From the NCBI GenBank assembly GCA_018064755.1, contig JAGHUP010000006.1, positions 1 to 64,000 on the forward strand: a stretch of 64,000 bases of DNA, in the 5' to 3' direction. Source of the stretch: Candidatus Crickella equi. Its GTDB lineage: Bacteria > Bacillota > Clostridia > Peptostreptococcales > Anaerovoracaceae. A model generated the notes under the pieces. It worked only from the letters and a program-made list of their open reading frames with translations. It searched no databases and had not been told where the DNA came from. The translations under genes and the position numbers were made by a program. How positions within the stretch are numbered: the first letter of the stretch is position 1; every line of letters begins with the position of its first letter. Shown here piece by piece: positions 14,536 to 23,329 of this stretch.

Positions 14536-16809
14536 CTACCGCTCATTATCAACATTCGAGTGTGCCGCCAGTCTTTTCAGATTATCACTGGTTCCTATTA
14601 CCCAGAGAATATCTCCTTCTTCTATTATCATATTGGAATCTGGCATAGTCGTGGCATACGCACCTCGTTCTATTCCAAGTATCATGCAATGGATTCTCGC
14701 ATTGATACCGCTCTTCTTAATTGGTTTGCCTACATAAGCCTCTGTTCCTCTCGTCTTAAGCGCCAGACATTCTAGAGCATGATCCTCGTCCGGATAACCC
14801 GCATCAAGGAAAGCCTTCAGCGTTCTTAAGTTAGTCAATTCTCCAATATCCAATGTCTTGTGGAATATCTCAAGAGATTGCTTATCGCCAATTACGTATA
14901 CCTTGTCGCCAGTCTGAATAATAGTTTTGGCCGATGGCATGGCAATATTCTTTCCGTTCTTTCTTATCTTAACTACATAGATTCCTATGTTCCTGCCCCA
15001 TCCAACAGCCTCAATGGTCTTACCGGCGTATGGCGCACCCTCTGGAACAAACCAGCTGAATATGCTGTAATCCTCATCAAGCCATCTGCTGTCCTTGGTT
15101 CCGTTGTTGTCATTAACCGTCTTCTGGTTGAGATTGGATAAGAATCTTGTCTCCAGCTTGAGGTAGTGAGACGAGATATAGTCCGATTTAACTGCAATTA
15201 GTATTACAAATACGATGAAAGGCAGCACCAGTAAAGTATGTACATTATATATAGCGTTAAGCGGTATATATCCAGCCAGAACGACAACTACCATCTTAGT
15301 TAACACTACAACAACGAGTGGGGGTCTATTGGAAAAACGAGCCATCCACAGGTGAGTTACAGCGGCGCTTCGCGTGCCCATTAATGGCTTTACGAACACC
15401 GCAATTACTGCATAAATCAGAATGATTGAAACGAGCTTTCCAGCCCTATTACCTATCAGCTTAATTAATGCCGGTGCAAGAAATTTGGATCCGGCTATAG
15501 CTGTAACCAGCATAATGCTTCCGAACAGCAGCACCTTTAGAACGCTATCCTTGAGTACAATATGCCATTCGTTCGCAGTTTCCTCTTCATCCTGATCATC
15601 AGATGTATAGTTTTCAATTATCTTCTTGAGTTTATCTGGCAGGTGTTTCTCAATGAAATGAACAAGCTTCTCTGACTGTTTGATACAAGTCGGTGTGAAA
15701 ATAATAGTAATAATTGACGCCGCAACGATAACCGGATACAGATATTCATGCATTACGCCCAACGATACGCCAAGGCCAGCAATGATAAATGAGAACTCAC
15801 CGATTGGTGCCAGTGCCGCACCTCCTCGGATTGCAGTATTAATCTTCTGACCGGACAAAAGCATTCCGATAGTAGCGAATATCAATTTGGCCAATACAGC
15901 AACCGCCGCAATTGGTACGATTATCATCCATCTTGTCGCGATGATATTAGGGTCAACCATCATTCCAACGGATAGGAAGAATACCGAGCCGAATACATCT
16001 TTAATTCCAGTCGTAACCCTCTCGATTTCATGAACATGAGTAGTTCCTGCGAAGAACGAGCCTGCAAGGAAGGCACCCAGTTCCATTGAGAATCCGAGCT
16101 TGCTGGCAATTAAAGCCATTAAGAAACATACGCCCAGACTGAAGAGCGTCAGCATCTCATCGGACATATACTTCATAACCTTATCCATCAAGCTTGGAAT
16201 AATAAAGATTCCCAGCAAGAGCCAGATAATAAGATATCCTATCAGAAGCGCAAAATGTACTATAAGGTTGCCTGAAGCAGCATTACTAACAGAAATGCTT
16301 GTAAGGATGATCATCATAAACACTGAGATTACATCCTCCATTACAAGCGAACCCATAACCAGATTGGAAAACTTTTCTTTCTCTAGCCCTAGTTCAGACA
16401 GGCATTTCTGTATAACAACCGTCGAGCTGATAGATAGCATAGCGCCGAGGAATATAGCATTAATTTGATTGAGGCCAATCAGTATTCCGAACGCATATCC
16501 AACGGCCATAACGCCGCCCATTTTGACCAGTGCTGATACTATCGCAGTACTACCCAGATTAGCTATCTTGTGGAAGTCGAACTCTAATCCAATATGGAAA
16601 AGGATTACCACAACTCCGATCTCACTCCAGGTCTCTACAGATGCCGTACTCTCAATTTCCAAGAACAGAGGAAAATGTGGACCAATTAAAAATCCCGCAA
16701 CAATATAACCAAGTATTGTTGGCAATTTCAGTTTCTTAAATACGATTGTTACCACCGCTGCTGTGGACAGCATGATAGCAAGATCAATTATCATCTGTGG
16801 GATTTCCAA
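14536..16809 (-). CDS. Kef-type cation:proton antiporter with TrkA-C domains
   Basis: 757 aa. The start is TTG (16807-16809), 7 nt after AGAGGAG. Residues 1-385 form a CPA2 antiporter core of about 12 helices (PTILGYIVAGFLIGPHF, LFHIGLEFD, ISSTVV). A charged break (about 395-415) precedes three or four more helices, then two TrkA-C/RCK-C-like soluble domains (about 590-665 and 680-755), the usual nucleotide or ligand-sensing modules. It exchanges K+ or Na+ for H+ at the membrane. Followed after 22 bp by the HesB-like selenoprotein gene. The extra membrane segment between antiporter and TrkA-C parts is less usual. Confidence 0.88.
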   Translation of the reverse strand: MEIPQMIIDLAIMLSTAAVVTIVFKKLKLPTILGYIVAGFLIGPHFPLFLEIESTASVETWSEIGVVVILFHIGLEFDFHKIANLGSTAIVSALVKMGGVMAVGYAFGILIGLNQINAIFLGAMLSISSTVVIQKCLSELGLEKEKFSNLVMGSLVMEDVISVFMMIILTSISVSNAASGNLIVHFALLIGYLIIWLLLGIFIIPSLMDKVMKYMSDEMLTLFSLGVCFLMALIASKLGFSMELGAFLAGSFFAGTTHVHEIERVTTGIKDVFGSVFFLSVGMMVDPNIIATRWMIIVPIAAVAVLAKLIFATIGMLLSGQKINTAIRGGAALAPIGEFSFIIAGLGVSLGVMHEYLYPVIVAASIITIIFTPTCIKQSEKLVHFIEKHLPDKLKKIIENYTSDDQDEEETANEWHIVLKDSVLKVLLFGSIMLVTAIAGSKFLAPALIKLIGNRAGKLVSIILIYAVIAVFVKPLMGTRSAAVTHLWMARFSNRPPLVVVVLTKMVVVVLAGYIPLNAIYNVHTLLVLPFIVFVILIAVKSDYISSHYLKLETRFLSNLNQKTVNDNNGTKDSRWLDEDYSIFSWFVPEGAPYAGKTIEAVGWGRNIGIYVVKIRKNGKNIAMPSAKTIIQTGDKVYVIGDKQSLEIFHKTLDIGELTNLRTLKAFLDAGYPDEDHALECLALKTRGTEAYVGKPIKKSGINARIHCMILGIERGAYATTMPDSNMIIEEGDILWVIGTSDNLKRLAAHSNVDNER

Positions 16810-16970
16810 GTATATTCTCCTCTAATCTTATTAAATAAACTATCTGTATATAAATGTTATCACACTTTTGTGTTCTCTAGGTAAAGCTATTATTTATTTT
16901 CACATATCATTAGTAACAATATAATGATTATGCACTTAGATTTAATATCAACTGTGCTAATAACATAATT

Positions 16971-17056
16971 GAAGCTGCAGCCCCGAACACTGCAGCTTCT
17001 TCCTTTTTTTGAAAACAGAAGAGCTGATTCATTGAATTCATTGAATCAGCTCTTCT
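16971..17056. terminator. tandem hairpins after hypD
   Basis: Hairpin 1 (17017-17056): 15-bp stem AGAAGAGCTGATTCA, followed on the minus strand by GTTTTC, probably ending hypD. Hairpin 2 (16971-16999): 10-bp stem GAAGCTGCAG followed on the plus strand by TTCCTTTTTTT, an efficient-looking terminator for plus-strand (antisense) transcripts. The rest of the 260-bp gap is the AT-rich leader of the antiporter gene; I see no other gene. Confidence 0.65.
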
Positions 17057-17069
17057 ACTATTAACTCTA

Positions 17070-19442
17070 TTAGCAGAATGATTGCTCTGTTCTGTTGATA
17101 ATTTCATCCTGCAGAGGCTTGTCCAGATTTCTGAAGAAGTCAGAGTATCCGGCAACTCTTACGATGAGGTCTTTGTACTCATCTGGATGCTTCTGTGCCT
17201 CAATCAATGTCTGCTTGTCGATTACGTTGAACTGAATGTGGTGTCCATCCATTGCAAAGTATGAACGAATGAGCGTAGCCATGTTGTTCAGTCCCTCTTC
17301 ACCGGCAACTACGTCTGGAGTGAACTTCTGGTTCAGCAGAGTTCCTGCTGTTGACAGGTGATCCATCTTAGCGCAGGACTTGATAACTGCTGTTGGTCCG
17401 TGAGTATCTGCTGACTTCTCTGGTGAGATTCCCTCGGATACTGGTTTGTGTGCCTTGCGTCCGTTAGCTGTAGCTCCGATTACATCGCCGAAGTATACGT
17501 GACAAGTTGTAGGCAGCATATCTACTCCATACTTACCGCCAGTCATTGTTGGACGACCTGTAATTGTATCGCGGTAGAGTGCAAATACATCCTGCATGAT
17601 GCTATCTGCATAGTCATCATCATTACCATACTTAGGTGAGTGATCATGAACGAGGTTGTAGATAGTATCATATCCTTCAAAGTCGTTGTCCATTGCCTCG
17701 ATGAGTTCTTCCATTGTGAAGTTCTTCTCATCATATACGTTGTACTTGATAGCAGCGAGGCAGTCAGTAATAGTTCCAATACCTACGCCCTGGATGTATC
17801 TAGTATTGTATCTTGATCCACCTGCATTGTAGTCTTTACCATTCTTGATGCAGTCGTTAGTTACAACTGACAGAATAGGTGCTGGCATATACTCTGCATA
17901 CAGCTTTTCAATTACGTTGTTTCCTCTGATCTTGATATCGATGATATACTCAAGCTGCTTCTTGAAAGCATTCCACAGTTCATCATAAGTCTTGAAGTTT
18001 CTAGCATATCCGAGTGGAAGTCCGAGCTGCTTTCCTGAAATAGGATCGAATCCATTGTACAGTGTCAGCTGGAAAATCTTAGGAATGTTCATATATCCTG
18101 TCAGGATGTATGCTTCGCTTCCCCACGCACCAGTCTCTACGCAGCCAGATGATCCGCCACGTCTAGCGTCCTCGAGGCTTTTGCCCGCATTGATGAGCTC
18201 CATAATCTGAGCCTCAGTGTTGTAGAATGCAGGCTGTCCCCAACCCTTACGGGAAATCTCGCAAGCTCTCTTCAGGAACTTAGCTGGAGTTTTCTTGGAG
18301 ATAGTAACATTGGAGTTAGGCTGAACCAGCTTCATCTCGTCCATGCAGTCGAGGATGAGATAGCTGACAGGGTTAACGCCGTCCTTACCATCAGGTGTTA
18401 CTCCACCTGTGTTGATGTTAGCAAAATCAGTATATGTAGCACTCTCCTTGAGTGTAATTCCTACCTTAACTGGTGCTGGCTGGTTGTAGAACTTAACCCA
18501 CAGACACTCCAGAAGTTCCAGAGCCTTCTCGTCGTCGAGAATTCCAGCTTCGGTGTCAGCCTCATAGAACTTGATAAGATGCTGGTCCATTCTTCCTGGG
18601 GAAAGTGCATCCCAAGGGTTCAGCTCTGTAGTAACAGCCAGATGTGTGAACCAATACTGCTGAATTGCCTGCCAATAAGTCTTAGGTGCATATTTAGGAA
18701 CTACTTCGAGGTTAGCCGCAATCTGCTTGAGCTCAGCTCTTCTCTTAGGGTCCTTCTCCTTCTCTGCCATCTCAAGTGCCAGCTCGTGATATCTCTCACC
18801 AAGGATGATAACTGCATCGCATGCAATATCCATACCCTTGAGTTCTTCCTGCTTAGCAATGGCATCAGGATCATTCATATAATCAATAGCTTCGAGAGCT
18901 TTCTTGATTTCTTCCTTATAATCCATATAACCTGTTGTGAAGATCTGCTCTCCACCACAAGTGTGTCCAGGTCCTCTCTGCTCCATGAACTCTGTGAACA
19001 TTCCCGCTGCATAGCACTCATGCCACTCTGGAGTCATCTCTGAAAGGATCTTATCTCTCATTGTTCTTCCCTGCCAGTATGGGATAACCTCGAACTCCTG
19101 AATCTTACGGTCCTCTTCAGTTGTATGGAACGAAACGAGCTTTCTCTCGCTCATTACTACCATATCCTTTTCACTGTGGCAGCACAGCTCTGGGAAGGTA
19201 GGTGAAGCCTGAGGGTCACAGCCCTTCTCACCGATAATGAGCTCGCCATCTCCAAGATAAAGAGTCTTCTCGGAGAAATACTTCTTCAGAAACATTCCTC
19301 TCATTACAGGAATTGAATACTTACCGTCGTTCTCTTCATAGAATTTAGTCTCGATTAGAGCTCTCTCCATATCAATATGTACTGGAGTGTTTACGCTGAT
19401 ATCTCTCAACTTCTGAATTCTCTCGTTCATGCCTCTTGCCAT
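17070..19442 (-). CDS. hypD: trans-4-hydroxy-L-proline dehydratase (glycyl radical enzyme)
   Basis: 790 aa. The catalytic thiyl cysteine and general base are C434 and E436 in GGSSGCVETG, and the radical glycine is G765 in RVAGYSDFF, the same numbering as C. difficile HypD, which makes the subclass assignment strong. It removes water from trans-4-hydroxyproline to give pyrroline-5-carboxylate, which a P5C reductase (not in the window) turns into L-proline for prdF and PrdAB. Oxygen-sensitive and cytosolic. It follows its activating enzyme by 3 bp. The symbol hypD is also used for an unrelated hydrogenase maturation gene. Confidence 0.95.
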   Translation of the reverse strand: MARGMNERIQKLRDISVNTPVHIDMERALIETKFYEENDGKYSIPVMRGMFLKKYFSEKTLYLGDGELIIGEKGCDPQASPTFPELCCHSEKDMVVMSERKLVSFHTTEEDRKIQEFEVIPYWQGRTMRDKILSEMTPEWHECYAAGMFTEFMEQRGPGHTCGGEQIFTTGYMDYKEEIKKALEAIDYMNDPDAIAKQEELKGMDIACDAVIILGERYHELALEMAEKEKDPKRRAELKQIAANLEVVPKYAPKTYWQAIQQYWFTHLAVTTELNPWDALSPGRMDQHLIKFYEADTEAGILDDEKALELLECLWVKFYNQPAPVKVGITLKESATYTDFANINTGGVTPDGKDGVNPVSYLILDCMDEMKLVQPNSNVTISKKTPAKFLKRACEISRKGWGQPAFYNTEAQIMELINAGKSLEDARRGGSSGCVETGAWGSEAYILTGYMNIPKIFQLTLYNGFDPISGKQLGLPLGYARNFKTYDELWNAFKKQLEYIIDIKIRGNNVIEKLYAEYMPAPILSVVTNDCIKNGKDYNAGGSRYNTRYIQGVGIGTITDCLAAIKYNVYDEKNFTMEELIEAMDNDFEGYDTIYNLVHDHSPKYGNDDDYADSIMQDVFALYRDTITGRPTMTGGKYGVDMLPTTCHVYFGDVIGATANGRKAHKPVSEGISPEKSADTHGPTAVIKSCAKMDHLSTAGTLLNQKFTPDVVAGEEGLNNMATLIRSYFAMDGHHIQFNVIDKQTLIEAQKHPDEYKDLIVRVAGYSDFFRNLDKPLQDEIINRTEQSFC

Positions 19443-19445
19443 AAC

Positions 19446-20354
19446 CTAACCTCCTATTTTAGTGTTCGTATAACCGGCATCTATAAACATCTGCTTGAAA
19501 TGCTCCATCTCGTCCTTGTCCGGTGCATGGAGCTCCGTTCCTTCGTACTCTTTACCTATTCTTCTGTATTTACCACTTCCGGTATCGTGATAAGGCAGCA
19601 AGTTAACCTGCGCTACCCTGATTCTATTCTCATTCAGGAAATCAATAGTTGCCTGCATATTCGCATCATTACCATTAACTTCCTTGACCGTCGGTATTCT
19701 AATATATATTCTTCCGCCATCATCGGAGAGCCTCTTGAGATTCTCTAAGATGAGCTTGTTATCTACTCCGATATACTTCTTGTGAAGCTCCGGATCCATC
19801 ACCTTAACATCGTACAAGAACGTGTTGACGTACGGGAGTATTTTCACAAAATTCTCGTAGTCCGTATATCCGCAAGTGTCGATTGTCAGCGTAATGTCTT
19901 CTCTGTCGAGAGATTTGGCCATAGCCAGAATAAAGTCCATATCTACCGCCATTACCTCACCACCTGAGAATGTAACGCCACCACCTGAATCCTCGTAGAA
20001 CATTCTATCCTTAACAAGTTCCTTGGTGAGTTCCTTGACTGTGTATTTCTTGCCGACATTTTCGCGGCATACCGCAGTACAGAACTTCTCGCACTTTCCG
20101 CAGTGAATGCATTTGTTTTGGTCTAGCTCAGGTCTGCCTTCGACCATCGAAACTGCGCCTTCAGGACATACCTGTTCACACATTCCACAGTGAACACACT
20201 TATCCTCGTCGAGCATCATCTCAGCGTAGAATCGCTGTGTCTCCGGATTGTGGCACCATACGCATTTAAGTGGGCAGCCTTTAAAGAAGACTGTCGTGCG
20301 CACACCATCGCCATCGTGTATTGAGAACTTCTGAATATTCGTTACGAGTGGCAT
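19446..20354 (-). CDS. glycyl radical enzyme activating protein for HypD
   Basis: 302 aa from ATG 20352-20354, preceded by AGAAGGAG; the longer track start overlaps the upstream gene. Radical-SAM motif CPLKCVWC (CxxxCxxC) is at about residues 27-34, followed by two ferredoxin-type clusters (CVHCGMCEQVCP and CIHCGKCEKFC) typical of activases for non-PFL glycyl radical enzymes. It uses S-adenosylmethionine and a low-potential electron to install the glycyl radical on G765 of HypD. It sits 4 bp after the EamA gene and 3 bp before hypD. Confidence 0.93.
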   Translation of the reverse strand: MPLVTNIQKFSIHDGDGVRTTVFFKGCPLKCVWCHNPETQRFYAEMMLDEDKCVHCGMCEQVCPEGAVSMVEGRPELDQNKCIHCGKCEKFCTAVCRENVGKKYTVKELTKELVKDRMFYEDSGGGVTFSGGEVMAVDMDFILAMAKSLDREDITLTIDTCGYTDYENFVKILPYVNTFLYDVKVMDPELHKKYIGVDNKLILENLKRLSDDGGRIYIRIPTVKEVNGNDANMQATIDFLNENRIRVAQVNLLPYHDTGSGKYRRIGKEYEGTELHAPDKDEMEHFKQMFIDAGYTNTKIGG

Positions 20355-20358
20355 ATTA

Positions 20359-21210
20359 TTACTCCTTCTGTAGCTGTGCAGATACAACTACAATTGTTAC
20401 AATTATCGCTCCGATGATCTCGTTGATTGTCGGTACTTCACCGAGCAGAACGAAAGCCAGAGCGATTGAATATACCGTCTCCATCGAATTGCAAATTCCA
20501 ACCAGCTGAGCCGGAATAGCCTTCATCGATGAAATCAATGTTGTGTGAGCTATTGCTGTACAGAACAATCCTAGTGCAATCAGCAACAGGATGTCTGTAG
20601 TTGTTGGATGGAAACCGCTTGCTATTATGACAGGGAGCAGAACAACCGCAACCATTGCCTGTTCATACATCGAAATAACCATTCCGTTATAACCCTGTAT
20701 CGTAAATCTCTTATTAAACAACTGTAGGAACGCATAAGAAATTGCCGAGGCAAATCCCATAACGAATCCCATGAAATTGCCGCTTCCGACATCGGTACCC
20801 CACGCTGTGATGCTGATTCCAACCACTACGAGCGCCGCAAACATTACATTGCGGAGAGTAAGCTTGGTCTTGAACACGATGGGTTCGAGGAATGTCAGGA
20901 ATAGCGGGAATGTCGCGAATGTAATCGTGCATATCGCTACACTTGACAGCTTGACCGACTGGAAGAATGTTATCCAGTGTATTGCCAGTAATACGCCTGA
21001 TACAAGGAACAATCCCCCGTCCTTCTTGGACTTGATGGATATGTCCTGTCCCTTGTATTTGCAAAATGCAAATAGCGCAATTGAGGACAGTACTACTCTT
21101 CCGAAAGTTATTCCGATTGAAGATATACTGATCCATCTGCCAAACAACCCTGTTGTTCCTAGCAGCAAGGTTGCAACATTAACTGCAATAAGAGCTTGTT
21201 TCCTAGTCAT
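20359..21210 (-). CDS. EamA/DMT-family transporter
   Basis: 283 aa with about ten hydrophobic helices in two EamA repeats (GTTGLFGRW..., and a second from about residue 150). First gene of the EamA-activase-hypD operon, so it may move hydroxyproline, proline or a product, but family members are versatile and direction cannot be inferred. No Shine-Dalgarno precedes the ATG at 21208-21210, and TATAAT lies 11 nt upstream, so the transcript is probably leaderless or nearly so. Confidence 0.85.
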   Translation of the reverse strand: MTRKQALIAVNVATLLLGTTGLFGRWISISSIGITFGRVVLSSIALFAFCKYKGQDISIKSKKDGGLFLVSGVLLAIHWITFFQSVKLSSVAICTITFATFPLFLTFLEPIVFKTKLTLRNVMFAALVVVGISITAWGTDVGSGNFMGFVMGFASAISYAFLQLFNKRFTIQGYNGMVISMYEQAMVAVVLLPVIIASGFHPTTTDILLLIALGLFCTAIAHTTLISSMKAIPAQLVGICNSMETVYSIALAFVLLGEVPTINEIIGAIIVTIVVVSAQLQKE

Positions 21211-21220
21211 ACTTGTTTAT

Positions 21221-21250
21221 ATTATAACAATGTTTAATTGTATATGCCAA
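21221..21250 (-). promoter_or_regulatory. promoter of the EamA-activase-hypD operon
   Basis: TTGGCA (21245-21250), 18-nt spacer, TATAAT (21221-21226) on the minus strand, ending 10 nt before the first ATG. Confidence 0.65.
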
Positions 21251-21265
21251 GCAGAACTATAAAAA

Positions 21266-21289
21266 AAGAGAGTTCCGAAGAACTCTCTT
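21266..21289 (-). terminator. terminator of the tRNA-Arg transcript
   Basis: AAGAGAGTTC-CGAA(TTCG)-GAACTCTCTT stem followed by a T-run on the minus strand. Confidence 0.85.
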
Positions 21290-21293
21290 ATTA

Positions 21294-21370
21294 TGGTGCG
21301 TCCGTAGGGACTCGAACCCTAGACCTACTGATTCGTAGTCAGTCACTCTATCCAACTGAGCTACGGGCGC
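21294..21370 (-). tRNA. tRNA-Arg (anticodon ACG)
   Basis: 77 nt including an encoded CCA. Cloverleaf: acceptor GCGCCCG/CGGACGC with one C-A mismatch at the fourth pair, D-stem GCTC/GAGT, anticodon stem ACTGA/TCAGT with loop CTACGAA, T-stem TAGGG/CCCTA with TTCGAGT. A34 would be modified to inosine to read CGN codons. Monocistronic with its own terminator. Confidence 0.95.
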
Positions 21371-21377
21371 ATATTCA

Positions 21378-21408
21378 GCGACTCTCCAATAATACTATTG
21401 GGAGTCGC
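21378..21408. other. hairpin between the tRNA and the small membrane protein gene
   Basis: GCGACTCTCCAATA pairs with TATTGGGAGTCGC (one bulge). No T-run on the minus side; it may end or process the upstream transcript just before the tRNA. Confidence 0.45.
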
Positions 21409-21422
21409 GATTGTCAATGTTG

Positions 21423-21908
21423 TTATTTCTTCTTGTTCTTATTCTTGTTGAGCTGAGGCTTAACGTTTCCGCCGAGTGGAGCAACCTCAATCTTATCCCA
21501 AGATTTGCTCATCTTCTCCATCTGCTTCTTCTTAATCTCAGTCTTGCTGTTCTTTCTCATCTGCTTGAAGAACTCTTGCTTTGGAATTCCCATTGACTTG
21601 TAGTACTTAAGGATTTCTTTTTCCTTATTTCTCATATAGAGAACAAGTACGCCTGTTACAACTCCGCCGAGAATACATCCAGCGAGAAGACCCCACCAAT
21701 GGAGCTTCCAAGTCAGAAGAACTGTTGCCAGAATCCAAAGTCCAACGACAACGATAACTACAATTCTCAATTTCTTAGCACTTGGTGACTTTGGTGCACC
21801 ATTAGCATAACCAGCCATTGCCATAGCATTCTTCATCTGGTTCTGCTGCCATGCCTTACTCTGTCTATTGTACATTACCTGTCTCTGCATTGATTTTCTT
21901 GATGACAT
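21423..21908 (-). CDS. small basic membrane protein, function unknown
   Basis: 161 aa. A basic, Gln/Met-rich N-terminus (1-45) precedes two adjacent membrane helices (about 48-68 and 72-92), then a Lys-rich cytosolic tail (KNSKTEIKKKQMEKM, ending KNKNKKK). I do not recognise a family. The helical hairpin with strongly basic tails suggests a cytosol-facing membrane anchor, possibly near ribosomes or DNA. Standalone gene between the tRNA and an aldo/keto reductase. Confidence 0.8.
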   Translation of the reverse strand: MSSRKSMQRQVMYNRQSKAWQQNQMKNAMAMAGYANGAPKSPSAKKLRIVVIVVVGLWILATVLLTWKLHWWGLLAGCILGGVVTGVLVLYMRNKEKEILKYYKSMGIPKQEFFKQMRKNSKTEIKKKQMEKMSKSWDKIEVAPLGGNVKPQLNKNKNKKK

Positions 21909-22001
21909 ATCTCTATTTCCTATCTATATATAAATTTTTATTTATCACATAAGATTACAGGTAATATTAACATATTTCCTGGGTATTAATCAAGCGGACT
22001 T

Positions 22002-23174
22002 CTAGCCCAATTTAGCAGCTGCCGCTTCTCTTTCTTTGCAAATCTCAGTCCAGCGCTTATTGCTAGATAGCATTTCTGAGAACTCCTTGAGAACCGCAGG
22101 AATGTCAATCTTCTGTGGGCAGATCTTCGCACAAGCACCGCATCCTATGCACTGATCAGGCCACTTATCTCTAGGTGTTCCATCCATCTGAATTCCAACA
22201 GTTACGCCATTCTGGTATTTAAGATCGTTATAACCAGCGATGAGTTCTGGAATGTCCAATTCCTTAGGACAACCATCACAGCAATACCAGCAAGTTGTGC
22301 AAGGAACACCAACTTTGAGTTCTTCAGCAATATCCAGCATCATATCGAACTCATCCTGGTTCAGTGGCTCACCGTCAGCAAATGTCTTAACATTATCTTT
22401 CATCTGTTCCATATTAGACATTCCGGAGAGAACTACCGCAACGCCAGGAACATTAAGTAGCCATCTGAATGCCCAGGCCGCAATTGAATCATCCGGCCTT
22501 AACGCCTTCAGCTTGGCATTTCTTTTCTCACCAAGATCCGCGAGTTTGCCACCACGTACCGGTTCCATAATCCAAATAGGAATTCCACGCTTGTTGAGTT
22601 CTTCGACTTTGGTCTTGGCCTCCTGAAGTGTCCAGTCAATATAGTTCAGCTGAATCTGGCAAAACTCAGCGTATTCACCCATATAGTCAAGAATCTCTGG
22701 CACGTTCTTGGCACGAGCGTGAGTCGAAAGTCCGAGATGCTTGATTCGGCCGTTCTTCTTCTGTTCAATAAAATAGTTCAGAATATCCCATTTAGAATCC
22801 TTGTATACATCAAAGCACATCTCATTGATATTGTGTAACAGGTAGAAGTCGAAGTACTCAACGCCACACTTCTCAAGCTGCTTCTCGAAAATTTTGGCAG
22901 GATCGTAGTCACTCATGACCTGATGGCCGGGATACTTGTCGGCGAGGAAGTATGACTCACGTGGGTACTTAGCGTGAGCTTTGCCAATAGAAATCTCAGA
23001 CAGGCCATCATGATAAGGCCATGCCGTATCGAAATAGTTCACGCCGTTCTCAATTGCATAATCGGTCATCGCCTGAATCTGTTCTTGATCGAGTTTGCCA
23101 TCCTTCATAGGCATTCTCATAGTCCCGAATGCAAGCTTGCTGACTTTCTCTCCACACACATTAGAATACTTCAT
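22002..23174 (-). CDS. aldo/keto reductase with C-terminal ferredoxin-like clusters
   Basis: 390 aa from ATG 23172-23174 (GGGGAGG 5 nt upstream); the track start adds 13 residues. Residues 1-270 are an AKR barrel with the catalytic set in FDTAWPYHDG (Asp, Tyr) and LLHNINEM (His). Residues about 290-360 carry CTTCWYCCDGCP and CIGCGACAKICP, the Fe-S pattern of the large 'AKR plus 4Fe-4S' group common in anaerobes. Likely reduces an aldehyde or ketone with electrons from NAD(P)H or ferredoxin; substrate unknown. Diverges from pfkA. Confidence 0.9.
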   Translation of the reverse strand: MKYSNVCGEKVSKLAFGTMRMPMKDGKLDQEQIQAMTDYAIENGVNYFDTAWPYHDGLSEISIGKAHAKYPRESYFLADKYPGHQVMSDYDPAKIFEKQLEKCGVEYFDFYLLHNINEMCFDVYKDSKWDILNYFIEQKKNGRIKHLGLSTHARAKNVPEILDYMGEYAEFCQIQLNYIDWTLQEAKTKVEELNKRGIPIWIMEPVRGGKLADLGEKRNAKLKALRPDDSIAAWAFRWLLNVPGVAVVLSGMSNMEQMKDNVKTFADGEPLNQDEFDMMLDIAEELKVGVPCTTCWYCCDGCPKELDIPELIAGYNDLKYQNGVTVGIQMDGTPRDKWPDQCIGCGACAKICPQKIDIPAVLKEFSEMLSSNKRWTEICKEREAAAAKLG

Positions 23175-23329
23175 CATTACCTCCCCTACGGTAGAATCCG
23201 CCATTTCTATCATCTCTGGACATGCGATTAATCATTGCTAATCTAGTTAATTCTGTAGTCATATCTTTATTATACTATTAAAAAGTGTTACAATAAACGA
23301 CGTATTTAAACACTAAGGAGAAAACCAAA

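Noticed and set aside
16971-16999. Evidence for a plus-strand gene ending near 16970
   Set aside because: The hairpin with a plus-strand T-run looks like a terminator, but no plus-strand ORF with coding character lies to its left.
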